DNA from: Methanobacterium_D sp040373355
GTDB taxonomy: Archaea > Methanobacteriota > Methanobacteria > Methanobacteriales > Methanobacteriaceae
Assembly (NCBI RefSeq): GCF_047495555.1
Contig: NZ_CP166866.1
Span: 1,772,001-1,836,000, forward strand
DNA: 64,000 nt
Direction of reading: 5' to 3'
Positions 34,450 through 45,236 of the stretch are shown piece after piece. A model generated the notes under the pieces. It worked only from the letters and a program-made list of their open reading frames with translations, was not told where the DNA came from and did no database searches. Both the position numbers and the translations under genes were made by a program. Position 1 is the stretch's first letter. Every line of letters begins with the position of its first letter.

Positions 34450-35985
34450 ATGAAAATGGATGAAAATATAGGTAAAAAAGAATCTTTTTGGAATGAAAAT
34501 ACTCCTGATACAAATTATTCTTCTCTCAAAGATGGCTTAACTGTTGATGTAGCAATATTAGGTGCCGGAATCGTAGGAATTACATCTGCAGTTATTTTAA
34601 AAGAAGCAGGTTTATCTGTAGCACTAATTGAGGCAGGAAAATTAGTCAAGGATGTTACATTACATACAACAGCTAAAGCAACCGTTGCACATAATATCAT
34701 CTATAAAGAACTTATATCTGAATACGGTGAAGATGGAGCTGCAGTCTATGCTGATGCAAATCAGTCTGCAATTACCCAGATCGAACTTATGGTAAATAAA
34801 TATAATATTGATTGTGATTTCAGACGACTTCCATGTTATTTATACACTGAAAATAAAGATTCTGTAAAAAAGATAAAAGAAGAGGCCGATGCAGCTAAAA
34901 GAGCAGGTTTAGATGCTTCTTATGTGGATTCAATCCCTTTAGGAAAATTCAATGTGGAAGGTGCAGTTAAATATGAAAGTCAGGCAGAATTCCATCCGAG
35001 AAAATATTTACTTGCTCTATCAGAAAAGATTCCAGGCAAAGGTTCATATATTTTTGAAAATACAAGGGCACTTGAAGTAAAAGAAGGAGAAGTTAATGAA
35101 GTAACTACAGATAAAGGATCAATCCGAGCTAATCACGTAATTGTTTCTACACATTTCCCTATTTATGATCCAAGTCATTTATTTGCAAAAATGTATCCAA
35201 GCAAATCATATGCTTTAGGTTTCTACACTAAAGAACAGTTCCCTGACGCAATGTTTGTGGGGGTAGACCCCTCTCGAACTTATAGGGCGACACCTACAGA
35301 AAAAGGTCAACTGATCATTGCGGGAGGTGCAAATCATAAAGTAGGGCATGTTCATGATACTTACGAATGCTATAGACAATTAGAAGAGCATGCACGTACT
35401 CATTTTGATGTCGAATCAATTGATTATCACTGGTCAACTCAGGACAATATTACAATGGATAATGTACCATATATTGGTAAAGCAGAATCAAAATCAAAAG
35501 GAGTATATGTCGCAACTGGATTCATGAAGTGGGGAATGACAAACGGAACGGCCGCTGCTATGATTCTTTCAGATCTGATTCAAGGAAAGGAAAATGCATG
35601 GACTAAATTCTTTGACCCTTCAAGGTCAAAGCCAGTGGTTAAATCAACAAAAGAATTTATAGGAACAAATATAGATGTCGCAAAAGAATTATTAGGAGGT
35701 AAACTTTCAAGAGCAAAATCCATGAACCCTGATGAACTTAAGCCCGGAGAAGGAAAAATAATTAAAGTTAAAGGAGAAAAAATAGGAGCTTACAAGGACG
35801 AAAATGACAAATTATACCTTGTTTCTACTACATGTACCCATTTAGGATGTACTGTAACATGGAATACTGCTGAAAAAACATGGGATTGTCCTTGCCATGG
35901 TTCCAGATTCAATTATGATGGGAAAATTCTTCATGCACCTGCATTAAAGGAGCTTAAAGAACATGAAGACCTTGAGAAACGTTGA
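34450..35985 (+). CDS. FAD-dependent oxidoreductase with C-terminal Rieske domain
   Basis: The 511-residue protein has an FAD-binding N-terminus (VAILGAGIVGITSA, about residues 33-47, D-amino-acid-oxidase/DAO type) and a C-terminal Rieske [2Fe-2S] domain (about 420-500). The Rieske ligands are Cys462, His464, Cys480 and His483 in CTHLGC and CPCHGS. The fusion puts flavin and Rieske cluster in one chain for electron transfer; the substrate is unknown. GGTGAT lies 3 nt before ATG. It neighbours the oxidative-stress operon across a 500-nt gap. No membrane segment was seen. Confidence 0.88.
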   Translation: MKMDENIGKKESFWNENTPDTNYSSLKDGLTVDVAILGAGIVGITSAVILKEAGLSVALIEAGKLVKDVTLHTTAKATVAHNIIYKELISEYGEDGAAVYADANQSAITQIELMVNKYNIDCDFRRLPCYLYTENKDSVKKIKEEADAAKRAGLDASYVDSIPLGKFNVEGAVKYESQAEFHPRKYLLALSEKIPGKGSYIFENTRALEVKEGEVNEVTTDKGSIRANHVIVSTHFPIYDPSHLFAKMYPSKSYALGFYTKEQFPDAMFVGVDPSRTYRATPTEKGQLIIAGGANHKVGHVHDTYECYRQLEEHARTHFDVESIDYHWSTQDNITMDNVPYIGKAESKSKGVYVATGFMKWGMTNGTAAAMILSDLIQGKENAWTKFFDPSRSKPVVKSTKEFIGTNIDVAKELLGGKLSRAKSMNPDELKPGEGKIIKVKGEKIGAYKDENDKLYLVSTTCTHLGCTVTWNTAEKTWDCPCHGSRFNYDGKILHAPALKELKEHEDLEKR

Positions 35986-36220
35986 ATAATTCTTTTAGAG
36001 AATTTACAATCTAAATTTCTTTTTCTAATTGAATTTTTTTAGTAATTAAGAAAAATATTTAATTATCTAATTATAAAACATTAATTGTAATTTAGATCGC
36101 TTATAATCATTAATTTATTGTAATTATCAAATAAATGAATTTTATTATAGATTATAACGATTATAATTAGTATTGATAAACTAAATACATTTTAGGTATA
36201 GTACTGTTTTGGTGAATTTT

Positions 36221-37591
36221 ATGGAAAATTACAGCAATTATAAAACTCCTGCATTGATTATAGCAATTATATCGTCGTTTTTAACCCCATTTATGTCTTC
36301 TGCAATAAATATAGCACTTCCAGCTATAGGAAATGAATTTATAACTGATGCGATCCTTCTAAGTTGGGTTCCAACATCATTTCTACTGGCATCTGCAATA
36401 TTTGCAGTTCCCTTTGGACGAATTTCGGATATATATGGGATGAAGAAAATTTTTACTTATGGAATGATAATTTTTACAATATCTTCATTTTTATGTGCAG
36501 TTGCATTTTCTACTGAATCACTTATAGCTTTCAGAGTACTTCAAGGAATTGGATCTGCAATGTTGTTTGTAACAGGACTTGCAATTGTAACATCAGTTTA
36601 TCCACCACAGGAAAGAGGTAAGGCCATAGGGTTTACTATTGGTGCTGTTTATGTTGGCCTTTCATTAGGCCCTGCACTTGGTGGAATCTTAACACAATAT
36701 TTAGGATGGAGAAGTCTCTTTTACTTAGTAGTGCCCTTTGGAATACTTGTAATTGCCATTACTATATTGAAATTAAAAGAAGAATGGGCTGTATGCCAGG
36801 GGGAAAAATTTGATATTCCTGGCACAATACTCTACAGTTTAGCATTATTCCTTTTCATGTTCGGGTTTTCTGAGCTTCCAGGAGTAATAGGGATTATACT
36901 GATAATAGCGGGTTTAGCCGGCATTATAGCATTTGTTATGTTTGAATTAAGAGTTAGAGTTCCTGTCTTTAATATGATGCTATTTAAAAATGCTACATTT
37001 GCATTTTCAAGCTTAGCTGCATTAATTAATTACATGGCGACCTTCGCAGTAGTATTTTTCTTGAGTTTATATTTACAATATATTAAAGGATTAGACCCTC
37101 AAAGCGCAGGATTTGTCTTAATGGCACAACCAGTGGTTATGGCCATTTTAGCACCTGTTGCAGGGAGATTTTCAGATAAATACGACCCTAGAATAATTGC
37201 TTCAATTGGAATGGGGCTTACCACAATTGGACTTGCGCTATTTATCTTTTTAAATAATAATACTGATATATGGTTTATAATACTTGGCCTCATAGTCCTT
37301 GGAGCTGGATTCGGGCTCTTTTCATCTCCAAACACTAATGCAATAATGGGATCTGTTGAAAGAAGGTTTATAGGGATCGCATCTGCAACAGTAAGCACAA
37401 TGAGGCTCATTGGACAGACATTGAGTATGGGAATAGCCATTTTGATATTTTCATTACTTATTGGAAGAGTTGTTATAGCACCTGAAAGCTATGATGAGCT
37501 TTTATCAAGTATACAAATAGCATTCATTGTATTTACTGTACTTTGTTTTGTTGGTATTTTCGCATCACTTGCGGGAAGAAGAAAAAAATAA
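36221..37591 (+). CDS. MFS drug-efflux-type transporter (DHA2-like)
   Basis: The protein of about 456 residues has roughly 14 hydrophobic segments. Motif A is GRISDIYGMKK after TM2, then FRVLQGIGSAMLF and GRFSDKYDPR in the second half. The layout is that of EmrB/DHA2 multidrug efflux permeases. ATG 36221 follows GGTGA by 5 nt; longer TTG and GTG starts overlap that site. The substrate is unknown. It converges on rad50. Confidence 0.9.
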   Translation: MENYSNYKTPALIIAIISSFLTPFMSSAINIALPAIGNEFITDAILLSWVPTSFLLASAIFAVPFGRISDIYGMKKIFTYGMIIFTISSFLCAVAFSTESLIAFRVLQGIGSAMLFVTGLAIVTSVYPPQERGKAIGFTIGAVYVGLSLGPALGGILTQYLGWRSLFYLVVPFGILVIAITILKLKEEWAVCQGEKFDIPGTILYSLALFLFMFGFSELPGVIGIILIIAGLAGIIAFVMFELRVRVPVFNMMLFKNATFAFSSLAALINYMATFAVVFFLSLYLQYIKGLDPQSAGFVLMAQPVVMAILAPVAGRFSDKYDPRIIASIGMGLTTIGLALFIFLNNNTDIWFIILGLIVLGAGFGLFSSPNTNAIMGSVERRFIGIASATVSTMRLIGQTLSMGIAILIFSLLIGRVVIAPESYDELLSSIQIAFIVFTVLCFVGIFASLAGRRKK

Positions 37592-37649
37592 ACTTATTAT
37601 TTTTTTATTTTTATATTTATTTAATCAAAATAAGTAAAAATAGCAGTAA

Positions 37650-40352
37650 CTATAGAGTAGCTATTTCAGATATACCATTTTTCTTTTCTATTTTAAGGAT
37701 ATTATGTGCAGCTTCTTCTAAACCAGAGTCATGGGTAACAATTATCATTTGAGGTATGACTGAAAGCTTTTTAATTACATCTATCAGTTCATGTCTCCTG
37801 TAAGAATCGAGATGAATAGTTGGTTCATCAAGTATCATCATTTCAAGATTACCTTTGACAAGTGTTTTAGCAATTCCAAGCCTTAAAGCGATTGCTACAG
37901 CGATGATTTCTCCACCACTTATCATATCCAAAGTATTTTCTCCAGAAGGTCCAAAAAGAGTTACATCATAATCTTCGTTTAGTTTTATATCAGAATATTC
38001 AAAATTGAATTTATTGAAAAATTCGAGGGTATTTTTTTCAATTAATGGCCTTGATTTACTTCTAAGATCCTTTTGAATTCCATCTTTACCGTATAATTTC
38101 CTTATTTCATTTAGTAATTCAATAAATCTGCCAATTTTTTCTAATTCTTTTTTATCACTATTATAAATTTGAATTTCTTTTCCAAGCTCATCTAATCTTT
38201 CATTAGTACTCTTTAATTGACCTTTGAGACTACCAATCTCTTTTTGTATATCTTCTAACTCTTTTTGACCCTTATTTAAATCTTCTTTAGCTTGATTGTG
38301 TTTTTCAACTTCATAATTTATTTGGGTAATTTTTTCTTTTTGAGCCTCAATATCATTAGATAGAGTCACTATTTCCGTTTTAACTTTGCTTAAACTTTTT
38401 AGGACATCTTCTTTAATACTTACTTCACCGCATAGCTTATCATATTTTTCTTTCATTTTTCGAAGTTTTTCAAGTTCTTCTTTTACACTTTCCTTTTCAA
38501 TATTAACTTCTAAACAAAGTTGATTAATTTCAAATTTTAAAGGTTCAATATCCTTTTCAATCTTATTGTATAACTCTAAAAGTTCTTCTGGATTTTCCAT
38601 TGCCTTTAAAGAATTAGAAGCTCCAAGATATTTTTGATGAGCAGCCTTTAATTCGTTCTTTAATTTAATTTTTTCATTTAATTGAATATCTATATCCTTT
38701 AAACTTTCAACAAATTTCTCTATTTCAGCTAATTGGATACTGATTTCATTAATTTCGTTTTTATTCTTTTGAAGACTTTCAGAATCTTTTTTAAGGACAT
38801 CGATATTAATATTACTAATTTCTGCTTTCTGTTTTTCTAAAAATTCTCTTTCAGAGCTAAATATCTTTAAATTTTCATTATGCGAAGAAATTTCGCGTTC
38901 GTTATTTTCAATTTGTAATTTATATTTATCCAGTAACTCTTCTCTTCTATTTTCATCAAGATCCGATTCACATACTGGACAGATATCTTCAGCAGTTGTT
39001 AATTCACTAATTGCTTTATTAATCTCTTTATTCTGGCCTTTAAGGTCTGATATTTTGGAATTAAATTCATTTATTTGTTCTAGATTCTGTTTCAGATTAG
39101 CTTCAAGATCTGATTTTTTAGTTTGGAGATATAATTCCAGTTCATTTATAGAAGTTATATCCTCTTCAAGGAGTTCTCCATATAATTTAAGCTTATTAGA
39201 GATTGATTTTTCTAATTCTTCGATTTTATTAGAAAGAGTTTTAACATTTCCTTTAAGGGTATTCTTTAATGTGTCGCTACCTTCAAATTGCTTCCTTGAT
39301 TTATTTAATTCGTCAATTTCACGTTCAAGAGAAACAAAGTTATCATGAAACTCTTTATTTTGATCCATAATACTTTTAAATAATTGGATTTTTTTAAGAG
39401 ACTTATCTACATGCACCTTTTCCTTTTCTAAATCTTTTAACTTACAAATTTTATCTTTAATATTTTCTAAGACACTAATTTTGCTTATTTCAGGCTTTAT
39501 TGTTCCTATTTCTGTCTCTTTATTACTTATTTCATTAATTTGATTAGATAAATCTTTTTCATTTATATTAAGTCTGTTTAAAGTTAAATTTCCATGTTCA
39601 ATTGCCTGTTTTAATTTATTGAACTCAATTTCTTTTTGATCAAAAAATTCTTTAACCGTTTTCAATTTACCTAGCTTTTCTTCTCTTTTAGCTAAATCAA
39701 ATTCAATTTCAGTTAATATTGAAGTTAATTCATTTCTTTTAATTTCTTTTTTCTTTTTCTCTTCTTCGATATTTCCTAGATTCTCAAGTTTTCCATTAAT
39801 TCGAATTTCCTGATTTTTATAATCATCAATTACAAATTTCATGTTCTTCCATGAATTTTCAAGTTCCTGGACACCTAAAAGTCTTCCCATCATTTCTTTT
39901 TTTTCAGCAGGATTTTGAGTTACAAGATTTGCTATTTCTCCCTGTCGAACATATACAGCATTTAAAAATAAGTTTTTATCCAGATCAATGATTTTTTCTA
40001 TCTGTTCGCTTACAGCAGCATCTCCCTTTTCTATTACAACAAATCTATCATTATCTTTAACATAGAGCATAGATTCTGGACTGGAACTTCTCTTTCTTTT
40101 CCTGATAACTTTATAGGTTCTACCATTTGCAATAAATTCTACAGTAACTTGCATTTTGTTTTTATCATTGCTTATGAGCTTATCCATTTTTTTACTGGCA
40201 TATTCTTTAAAAAGTGCAAAGCTAACTGATTCTAGAATACTGGACTTCCCTGCCCCATTATCTCCCATAATGATAGAAATTCCAGTATCTAAGTCTATAT
40301 GGGTGTTTACATGAGATTTGAAATTTTCAAGGGTTATGGCCTTAATAATCAT
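37650..40352 (-). CDS. rad50: Rad50 DNA double-strand break repair ATPase
   Basis: The 900-residue SMC-like protein has Walker A GDNGAGKSS near the N-terminus, two long coiled coils and the zinc hook CPVC at about residues 458-461. The C-terminal signature MISGGEI and Walker B MILDEPTIHLDS complete it. With Mre11 it tethers and processes DNA ends. It overlaps mre11 by 4 nt (ATGA), a sign of translational coupling, and is last in the nurA-herA-mre11-rad50 operon. Confidence 0.97.
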   Translation of the reverse strand: MIIKAITLENFKSHVNTHIDLDTGISIIMGDNGAGKSSILESVSFALFKEYASKKMDKLISNDKNKMQVTVEFIANGRTYKVIRKRKRSSSPESMLYVKDNDRFVVIEKGDAAVSEQIEKIIDLDKNLFLNAVYVRQGEIANLVTQNPAEKKEMMGRLLGVQELENSWKNMKFVIDDYKNQEIRINGKLENLGNIEEEKKKKEIKRNELTSILTEIEFDLAKREEKLGKLKTVKEFFDQKEIEFNKLKQAIEHGNLTLNRLNINEKDLSNQINEISNKETEIGTIKPEISKISVLENIKDKICKLKDLEKEKVHVDKSLKKIQLFKSIMDQNKEFHDNFVSLEREIDELNKSRKQFEGSDTLKNTLKGNVKTLSNKIEELEKSISNKLKLYGELLEEDITSINELELYLQTKKSDLEANLKQNLEQINEFNSKISDLKGQNKEINKAISELTTAEDICPVCESDLDENRREELLDKYKLQIENNEREISSHNENLKIFSSEREFLEKQKAEISNINIDVLKKDSESLQKNKNEINEISIQLAEIEKFVESLKDIDIQLNEKIKLKNELKAAHQKYLGASNSLKAMENPEELLELYNKIEKDIEPLKFEINQLCLEVNIEKESVKEELEKLRKMKEKYDKLCGEVSIKEDVLKSLSKVKTEIVTLSNDIEAQKEKITQINYEVEKHNQAKEDLNKGQKELEDIQKEIGSLKGQLKSTNERLDELGKEIQIYNSDKKELEKIGRFIELLNEIRKLYGKDGIQKDLRSKSRPLIEKNTLEFFNKFNFEYSDIKLNEDYDVTLFGPSGENTLDMISGGEIIAVAIALRLGIAKTLVKGNLEMMILDEPTIHLDSYRRHELIDVIKKLSVIPQMIIVTHDSGLEEAAHNILKIEKKNGISEIATL

Positions 40353-41479
40353 TGGAATTCCTCATCGAAAAATTTCTTAGTAATCACTGCTGCATCTTCA
40401 TTATGGCCTGATGAGAGCCTTTCAAATATAGCTACCGAATATTCTGCTGTTTTTTCATCATATTCCTTTAATCGCTCTATCATTAAATCATGAATATTAA
40501 GTGAACCTATTTCAATATCTCCAGTTTCCGGAACCGTTGCAGATTCATATTTAGAGCGAATCTGTAAAGTAATATCCATAAATAGTTTATTTAAATTTTC
40601 ATGTACGAGTGAGCGATTATATGATTTTCCTTTAATTACTAGCTCTACAATAGGCTTTTTATCAATTTTAAGGATTAAATCTCTTAATTCTTTAATTTCC
40701 TCATCAAAATTAGAATAATCGATTCTTCGTTGAAGAAGCTTTCTGGATATTTTAACATTAACTTCTTCAACTGCTGGAATATCTTCATCCATATCAACAA
40801 GATTAAATCCTTTGCCTCTTTTCCTATAATTTCCTAGTTCATCCATTCTCCATATCTCAGGACATCCAGGATAAGCAAGTTTCCCTTCACCAAAATCTTC
40901 AAGTATTCTAGTATGAAGGTGTCCCATAGCATAATAATTAAATGAATTAGGTAAATCTCCAACTTTCAATTCAAATTCAAAAGGCAGATATTTATCAATT
41001 GCCTGATGTAATACAATAATTTTCTTTTTGTATTCTTGAGCAGCATTTTCAAGTTTTTCAAGGTTATTTAAAAGAGATTTAGAATGATATTTAGATCTAT
41101 AAGGTGATCCACCAATAAAAACACCCTCATGATCATAAAATTGATTTTTAGGACCGATTAATTTTAAGCCAAATTTTTTATATAAAACTTGAGGAGGAAG
41201 GGCATTTTTTCTCATTACAATGTCATGATTACCTGCTATTGCATAAACAGGAATTTTTGCATCTTTTAATTTTAAAAAGTTTTCTTGGGCAGTTAGAAGC
41301 GCTTTTGTTGGAGGTCTTGAAGTTTCAAATAAATCGCCTGAATGAATAATAAAATCAGGTTTTTCTTCAATTATTTTATCAATTAGCCTGCTGTAATGGT
41401 CATAAAAATCTGTCTCTCTTTCAAAGAGGCCATACTGTCGGTAACCCAAGTGTGTATCTGCAATATGCGCAAATCTCAT
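40349..41479 (-). CDS. mre11: Mre11 DNA double-strand break repair nuclease
   Basis: The 376-residue metallophosphoesterase has HIADTHLGY (Asp8, His10), HSGDLF, AGNHD and MGHLHTR, the Mn2+-binding motifs of Mre11. It is the nuclease partner of Rad50 in end resection. Its ATG shares one base with the stop of herA, and its end overlaps rad50 by 4 nt. Confidence 0.96.
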   Translation of the reverse strand: MRFAHIADTHLGYRQYGLFERETDFYDHYSRLIDKIIEEKPDFIIHSGDLFETSRPPTKALLTAQENFLKLKDAKIPVYAIAGNHDIVMRKNALPPQVLYKKFGLKLIGPKNQFYDHEGVFIGGSPYRSKYHSKSLLNNLEKLENAAQEYKKKIIVLHQAIDKYLPFEFELKVGDLPNSFNYYAMGHLHTRILEDFGEGKLAYPGCPEIWRMDELGNYRKRGKGFNLVDMDEDIPAVEEVNVKISRKLLQRRIDYSNFDEEIKELRDLILKIDKKPIVELVIKGKSYNRSLVHENLNKLFMDITLQIRSKYESATVPETGDIEIGSLNIHDLMIERLKEYDEKTAEYSVAIFERLSSGHNEDAAVITKKFFDEEFQ

Positions 41480-42990
41480 TAATATTCTTCCTCTAATTCT
41501 TCTAATTCTTCTTCTTGTTCTTCCAACAATTGTTTTTCATTTTCTATACATTTTTTCCATTCTTCTACAAGGTCTAAGTCTCCACCGGTTAGTTTACCAA
41601 CAAATTCATCTATTTTAACAAGTGTTGGAATTTTACTCATTAACCCTAATACTATAGCTTCTCCAATATTTAATGAAGGTAACTGTTTAAGCAGATCATC
41701 ACTTAAGCTTTCACTGGCTGTTTGAACATGTCTCTGGTCTTGAGGTTCAACCAATCTTAAAATAATCATGTTATTTGCCTGAGATAAAGAATCAGGATCT
41801 AATGATTTAGGACTTTGGCTTACCATGCAAAGGCCAACACCAAACTTTCTTCCTTCACGGGCAATCCTGCTTATCCAGTATTTAGAACGTGCAGATCTGC
41901 TTTTAGGAGCTAAAATATGCGCTTCTTCAAGTACGAAAAAGACGGGATGATTGAGAACATCTTTTTCTAGCTTCCGGATATGATTTTTTCTTTTATTTAA
42001 AGCATTTCTCAATACGTGGCTTACTATTGTTTCTGCAGCTGTCTCATCAACAGAACCAAGATCAATAACATTTGCAGAATTTAATTGTATTTTATCCAGT
42101 ATATCTGGAGAATTTAAATCTAAAATATTACTGTATTTTTGTTTCAGGTAATCTATTTTGTTTAATACAGCTGTAACTGACTTAGTATCATTAAATTGAG
42201 GATCATCACTCTCAATCCACTTTTCAAGTATTTGAGTTATAATTGTAAAATAATCTAGATTTGTTCCATTTTCAATGGCATTTTTTGCTCTTTGATGAGC
42301 TTTATTGAAATATCTTTCTTGAATATATGCTTTTTCAGGAATGTTAGCTAACTTTTTAATTTCAGCAAATGAAAGGTAAAGAGGATTAATTCTAGCTTTA
42401 ATTGGATTAACACTACCATATTCAAATTCAGCGTTCACATATTCTGAGTGCATATCAAATACTATAACACAACCATTTACTTTTAATACACCGTTAATTA
42501 TCACAGCAACAGTATTTGATTTTCCAGCCCCAGTCATTGCGAGAATTGCAAGATGCCTTGTAATCATTTTATTAATATCAACTTCAACCTCAACTTCTTC
42601 CTGGCTGATTAAATTACCTAATTTTAAGCCGCTTCCTTTAACCTTAAATATTTTTTGAAGTATTGCAGGATCTGCAACCGTTATTGCAGTACCGGGAGTA
42701 GGGGGAGTTCTTGGAATCCTTAAATGATCAATATCGCCTAAAATGCGCACGCTTCCCCTTATATAATGGTCATCCCCTTCTATTTGTTTAATTTTTTCAA
42801 CGGTCTTTGGATCATATATATCATCGTTGATTGAAACACTTCCTCTAACTAAAGATTCAATCATACCAAGCACATTTTTCCCATCATATTCCATTGACAC
42901 ATATTCTCCAATTTGAGGCATTTCCTTTGAAATAAAACTTACCTCTACTGGAGAAGTTTCTCCAATACATCTTCCAATTGTTCTGGTCAT
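41479..42990 (-). CDS. herA: HerA bipolar DNA-translocating ATPase
   Basis: The 503-residue hexameric ATPase has the N-terminal HAS barrel domain, Walker A MTGAGKSNT (about residue 155), Walker B FFVLEEAH and the QSPKSLDP sensor. It ends in an acidic tail of repeated Glu. It drives DNA through the NurA nuclease during end resection. It overlaps nurA by 4 nt. Confidence 0.96.
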   Translation of the reverse strand: MTRTIGRCIGETSPVEVSFISKEMPQIGEYVSMEYDGKNVLGMIESLVRGSVSINDDIYDPKTVEKIKQIEGDDHYIRGSVRILGDIDHLRIPRTPPTPGTAITVADPAILQKIFKVKGSGLKLGNLISQEEVEVEVDINKMITRHLAILAMTGAGKSNTVAVIINGVLKVNGCVIVFDMHSEYVNAEFEYGSVNPIKARINPLYLSFAEIKKLANIPEKAYIQERYFNKAHQRAKNAIENGTNLDYFTIITQILEKWIESDDPQFNDTKSVTAVLNKIDYLKQKYSNILDLNSPDILDKIQLNSANVIDLGSVDETAAETIVSHVLRNALNKRKNHIRKLEKDVLNHPVFFVLEEAHILAPKSRSARSKYWISRIAREGRKFGVGLCMVSQSPKSLDPDSLSQANNMIILRLVEPQDQRHVQTASESLSDDLLKQLPSLNIGEAIVLGLMSKIPTLVKIDEFVGKLTGGDLDLVEEWKKCIENEKQLLEEQEEELEELEEEY

Positions 42991-44051
42991 AGCATTTCTC
43001 TCCCAGTCTTTTCTAAGAATCCCATTATTCGTGTAATCATTTCAAGGTCAGTTCTCTTAACTATAACATCATGATGGGCCTTTTTCAACAAATGTGGATA
43101 ACCATCAGCACATACACATTTAATTTTACCTAATACTCTTCTTATTTCCTCTTCATCAGCTTTATAAGGTAATTCAACTTTAATAACATTTTTAAAGTTA
43201 TCTAGTCTAGCATAAAAAATAGTAAAAGTTAGCTCTTTAAAGAATTCATCATATATTGGGAATTTTCTGTTTCCAATTTCAGATATTTTAAAGTGTTTAG
43301 GTTTAGTATAACCCTGTTTCTTGTTAAAGCTATCAAATATAGCCATGTCTGGAATATATGAACCAAAATAATCTGATCTTGCAGATGTTTTTGAAATAGC
43401 AGCAATATTATTGGTTTTTTCTAAAAAGCTTTTAAGTGAAACAAGATTTTCCAGACTCTCAAGATAAATCATCGCTTCTAACTTACGTTTTTTAAAATCA
43501 GTTTCAATTAAATTAAATAGTTTAGGCGACATTATTTGAACGTTTTGGCTTTTTAAAGAGTCTTCAAGTTTTTCTAAGTATTTAGATTGTATCATCTCCC
43601 TTGAAATGTCTGGAAGCATATTTTCAAGGGGTGAAGGTCTGATAATATCTCCTAAAATAGAACCATCGAATAATATAAGATCAATATCATATAATTGTAG
43701 TGACTTAAGGTTAGTTTTAACCTCTAAAATTCGCATGTAATTATCTAATCGATTTTTAACATAACTATATGGACGTAAAATATCAATATCACAACACTCA
43801 ACACTTTCAAGCCCATTACTATTGTATACTAAACATTCTGCGCCAACAGCGTATAATGCAAAACTCATAAATTCCTTAGAATAACGACTTCCATCGCCAC
43901 CGGAAATTGTAATATCTAATTCCTCTTCATTTATATCCTCATTTACCCAAAATTCATAAGGATCAATGTTAATATTTTTAAAATCCTGTTCTAACCTGTA
44001 ATTTAATTCATCTTTTTTTTCCAGCGCCTTTTCATAGAGGGAATCGAGCAA
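42987..44051 (-). CDS. nurA: NurA 5'-3' nuclease
   Basis: The 354-residue protein has the NurA metal motifs SGGDGSR near residue 55 and ILFDGSILGD around 125, with a C-terminal D-x-x-P-like region. It is the nuclease partner of HerA and produces 3' overhangs for recombination. The start is TTG 44051, with GGTGA 5 nt upstream; no ATG fits better. First gene of the four-gene repair operon. Confidence 0.93.
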   Translation of the reverse strand: MLDSLYEKALEKKDELNYRLEQDFKNINIDPYEFWVNEDINEEELDITISGGDGSRYSKEFMSFALYAVGAECLVYNSNGLESVECCDIDILRPYSYVKNRLDNYMRILEVKTNLKSLQLYDIDLILFDGSILGDIIRPSPLENMLPDISREMIQSKYLEKLEDSLKSQNVQIMSPKLFNLIETDFKKRKLEAMIYLESLENLVSLKSFLEKTNNIAAISKTSARSDYFGSYIPDMAIFDSFNKKQGYTKPKHFKISEIGNRKFPIYDEFFKELTFTIFYARLDNFKNVIKVELPYKADEEEIRRVLGKIKCVCADGYPHLLKKAHHDVIVKRTDLEMITRIMGFLEKTGREML

Positions 44052-44275
44052 TTAGTTCACCATTAAAGTTAAAATGATTATTACCATATAATAATGTTAA
44101 AACTTATATAAAACCTTATCTATGCAAATGGCCTATTTTACTTAGTTTAACCATGTTGAAATAAATTTTGAGTAAATATGAAGTGATAAAAAGGAATCTA
44201 GATCACAAAATGTGCATATAAATTCTTAATCAATTTGGGTTAAAAATAAGTAAAACTAATATCTAACCTTTTAAT

Positions 44276-44734
44276 ATGATTACCATTACTAAAAAAGAGA
44301 ACATCGTTTTAAATCAAATTAAATATTATCAATCAGAATACGCTAGTGGTGTACCCTATAATATTTTAAAATTAGATTCAAATCTTTCTGAAACCGATTT
44401 TAGGGATATTCTTAATAATTTAGAAGATAAAGGAGTTATATCCAAATCTGATGATTATATAAAAACCCTCAAATTTGAATCAAAATTAAACATTGTTGAT
44501 TCTAAAGCAGAAGTGATAAGAGAAGATTTAAATCAAACTGAAATAAAAGCATTTCAAATTATTAAAGATAAAGCAGAAAATGGACTTATTTCACGATATG
44601 CTCTTGAAGGAAACCTGCTCTATGGTGATCTAAAATTAAGCAATATTCCGATGTATCATCTTATAATTGAACTTGAAAATAAGGGCTTAATTAAAAAAAT
44701 ACATAAAAAAGATGGAGAATATTATTCATTATAA
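44276..44734 (+). CDS. tandem winged-helix-like protein, unknown function
   Basis: The 152-residue protein shows two similar helical units (about 1-70 and 85-150), each ending with LEDKGVISK or LENKGLIKK followed by a short beta-like strand, the pattern of winged-helix DNA-binding domains. Divergent from nurA with 224 nt between. It could regulate the repair operon; that is inference from position. Confidence 0.6.
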   Translation: MITITKKENIVLNQIKYYQSEYASGVPYNILKLDSNLSETDFRDILNNLEDKGVISKSDDYIKTLKFESKLNIVDSKAEVIREDLNQTEIKAFQIIKDKAENGLISRYALEGNLLYGDLKLSNIPMYHLIIELENKGLIKKIHKKDGEYYSL

Positions 44735-44909
44735 CTTATTTTTGACTAATCACAATTTTATATTTGAAATATTGCTCTTTTAACTATGATAATATTCTAT
44801 TAACATTTATAAGTCCCCATAGAACATATTAAACCTTTTTTTCTTATTTAAGCAACTAGTATTGTAAAATATAAATACTTATTTTAATAAAAGTATTATT
44901 GGTGATCTT

Positions 44910-45212
44910 ATGGCTTATGAAGAAAATCAAAAAATACCAGTATCTCCTGCAGCATTTATTTACCATACTGAAGAGGAATACATAATGGAAATAGAACTTC
45001 CAGGAGTAAATAAAGAAGATATAGACGTTAAAATAACAGAAAACACTTTTTGTGTTCGCGCTCCAAGAAGAAATATGGAATATACTGGATGTTGGTTCCT
45101 TGCACACGAATTCAACGCTGATGAGAGCAATGCTTCCTATAAAAATGGACTTTTAACTGTTAAAGTTCCGATTATAGAATCAAAAAAAGGAAAAAACGTA
45201 AGAGTAGATTAA
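44910..45212 (+). CDS. hsp20: Hsp20/alpha-crystallin small heat-shock protein
   Basis: The 100-residue protein is a compact alpha-crystallin domain: YIMEIELPGVNKEDIDVKI, then the strand block, and ASYKNGLLTVKVPI, the conserved A-x-x-x-N-G-x-L motif. It holds unfolded proteins. The N-terminal arm is very short compared with typical members and the C-terminal I-x-I motif is not obvious, so oligomer assembly may differ. GGTGAT precedes the ATG. Confidence 0.88.
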   Translation: MAYEENQKIPVSPAAFIYHTEEEYIMEIELPGVNKEDIDVKITENTFCVRAPRRNMEYTGCWFLAHEFNADESNASYKNGLLTVKVPIIESKKGKNVRVD

Positions 45213-45236
45213 TCTTCTCTTTAATTTTAGGTGGTC

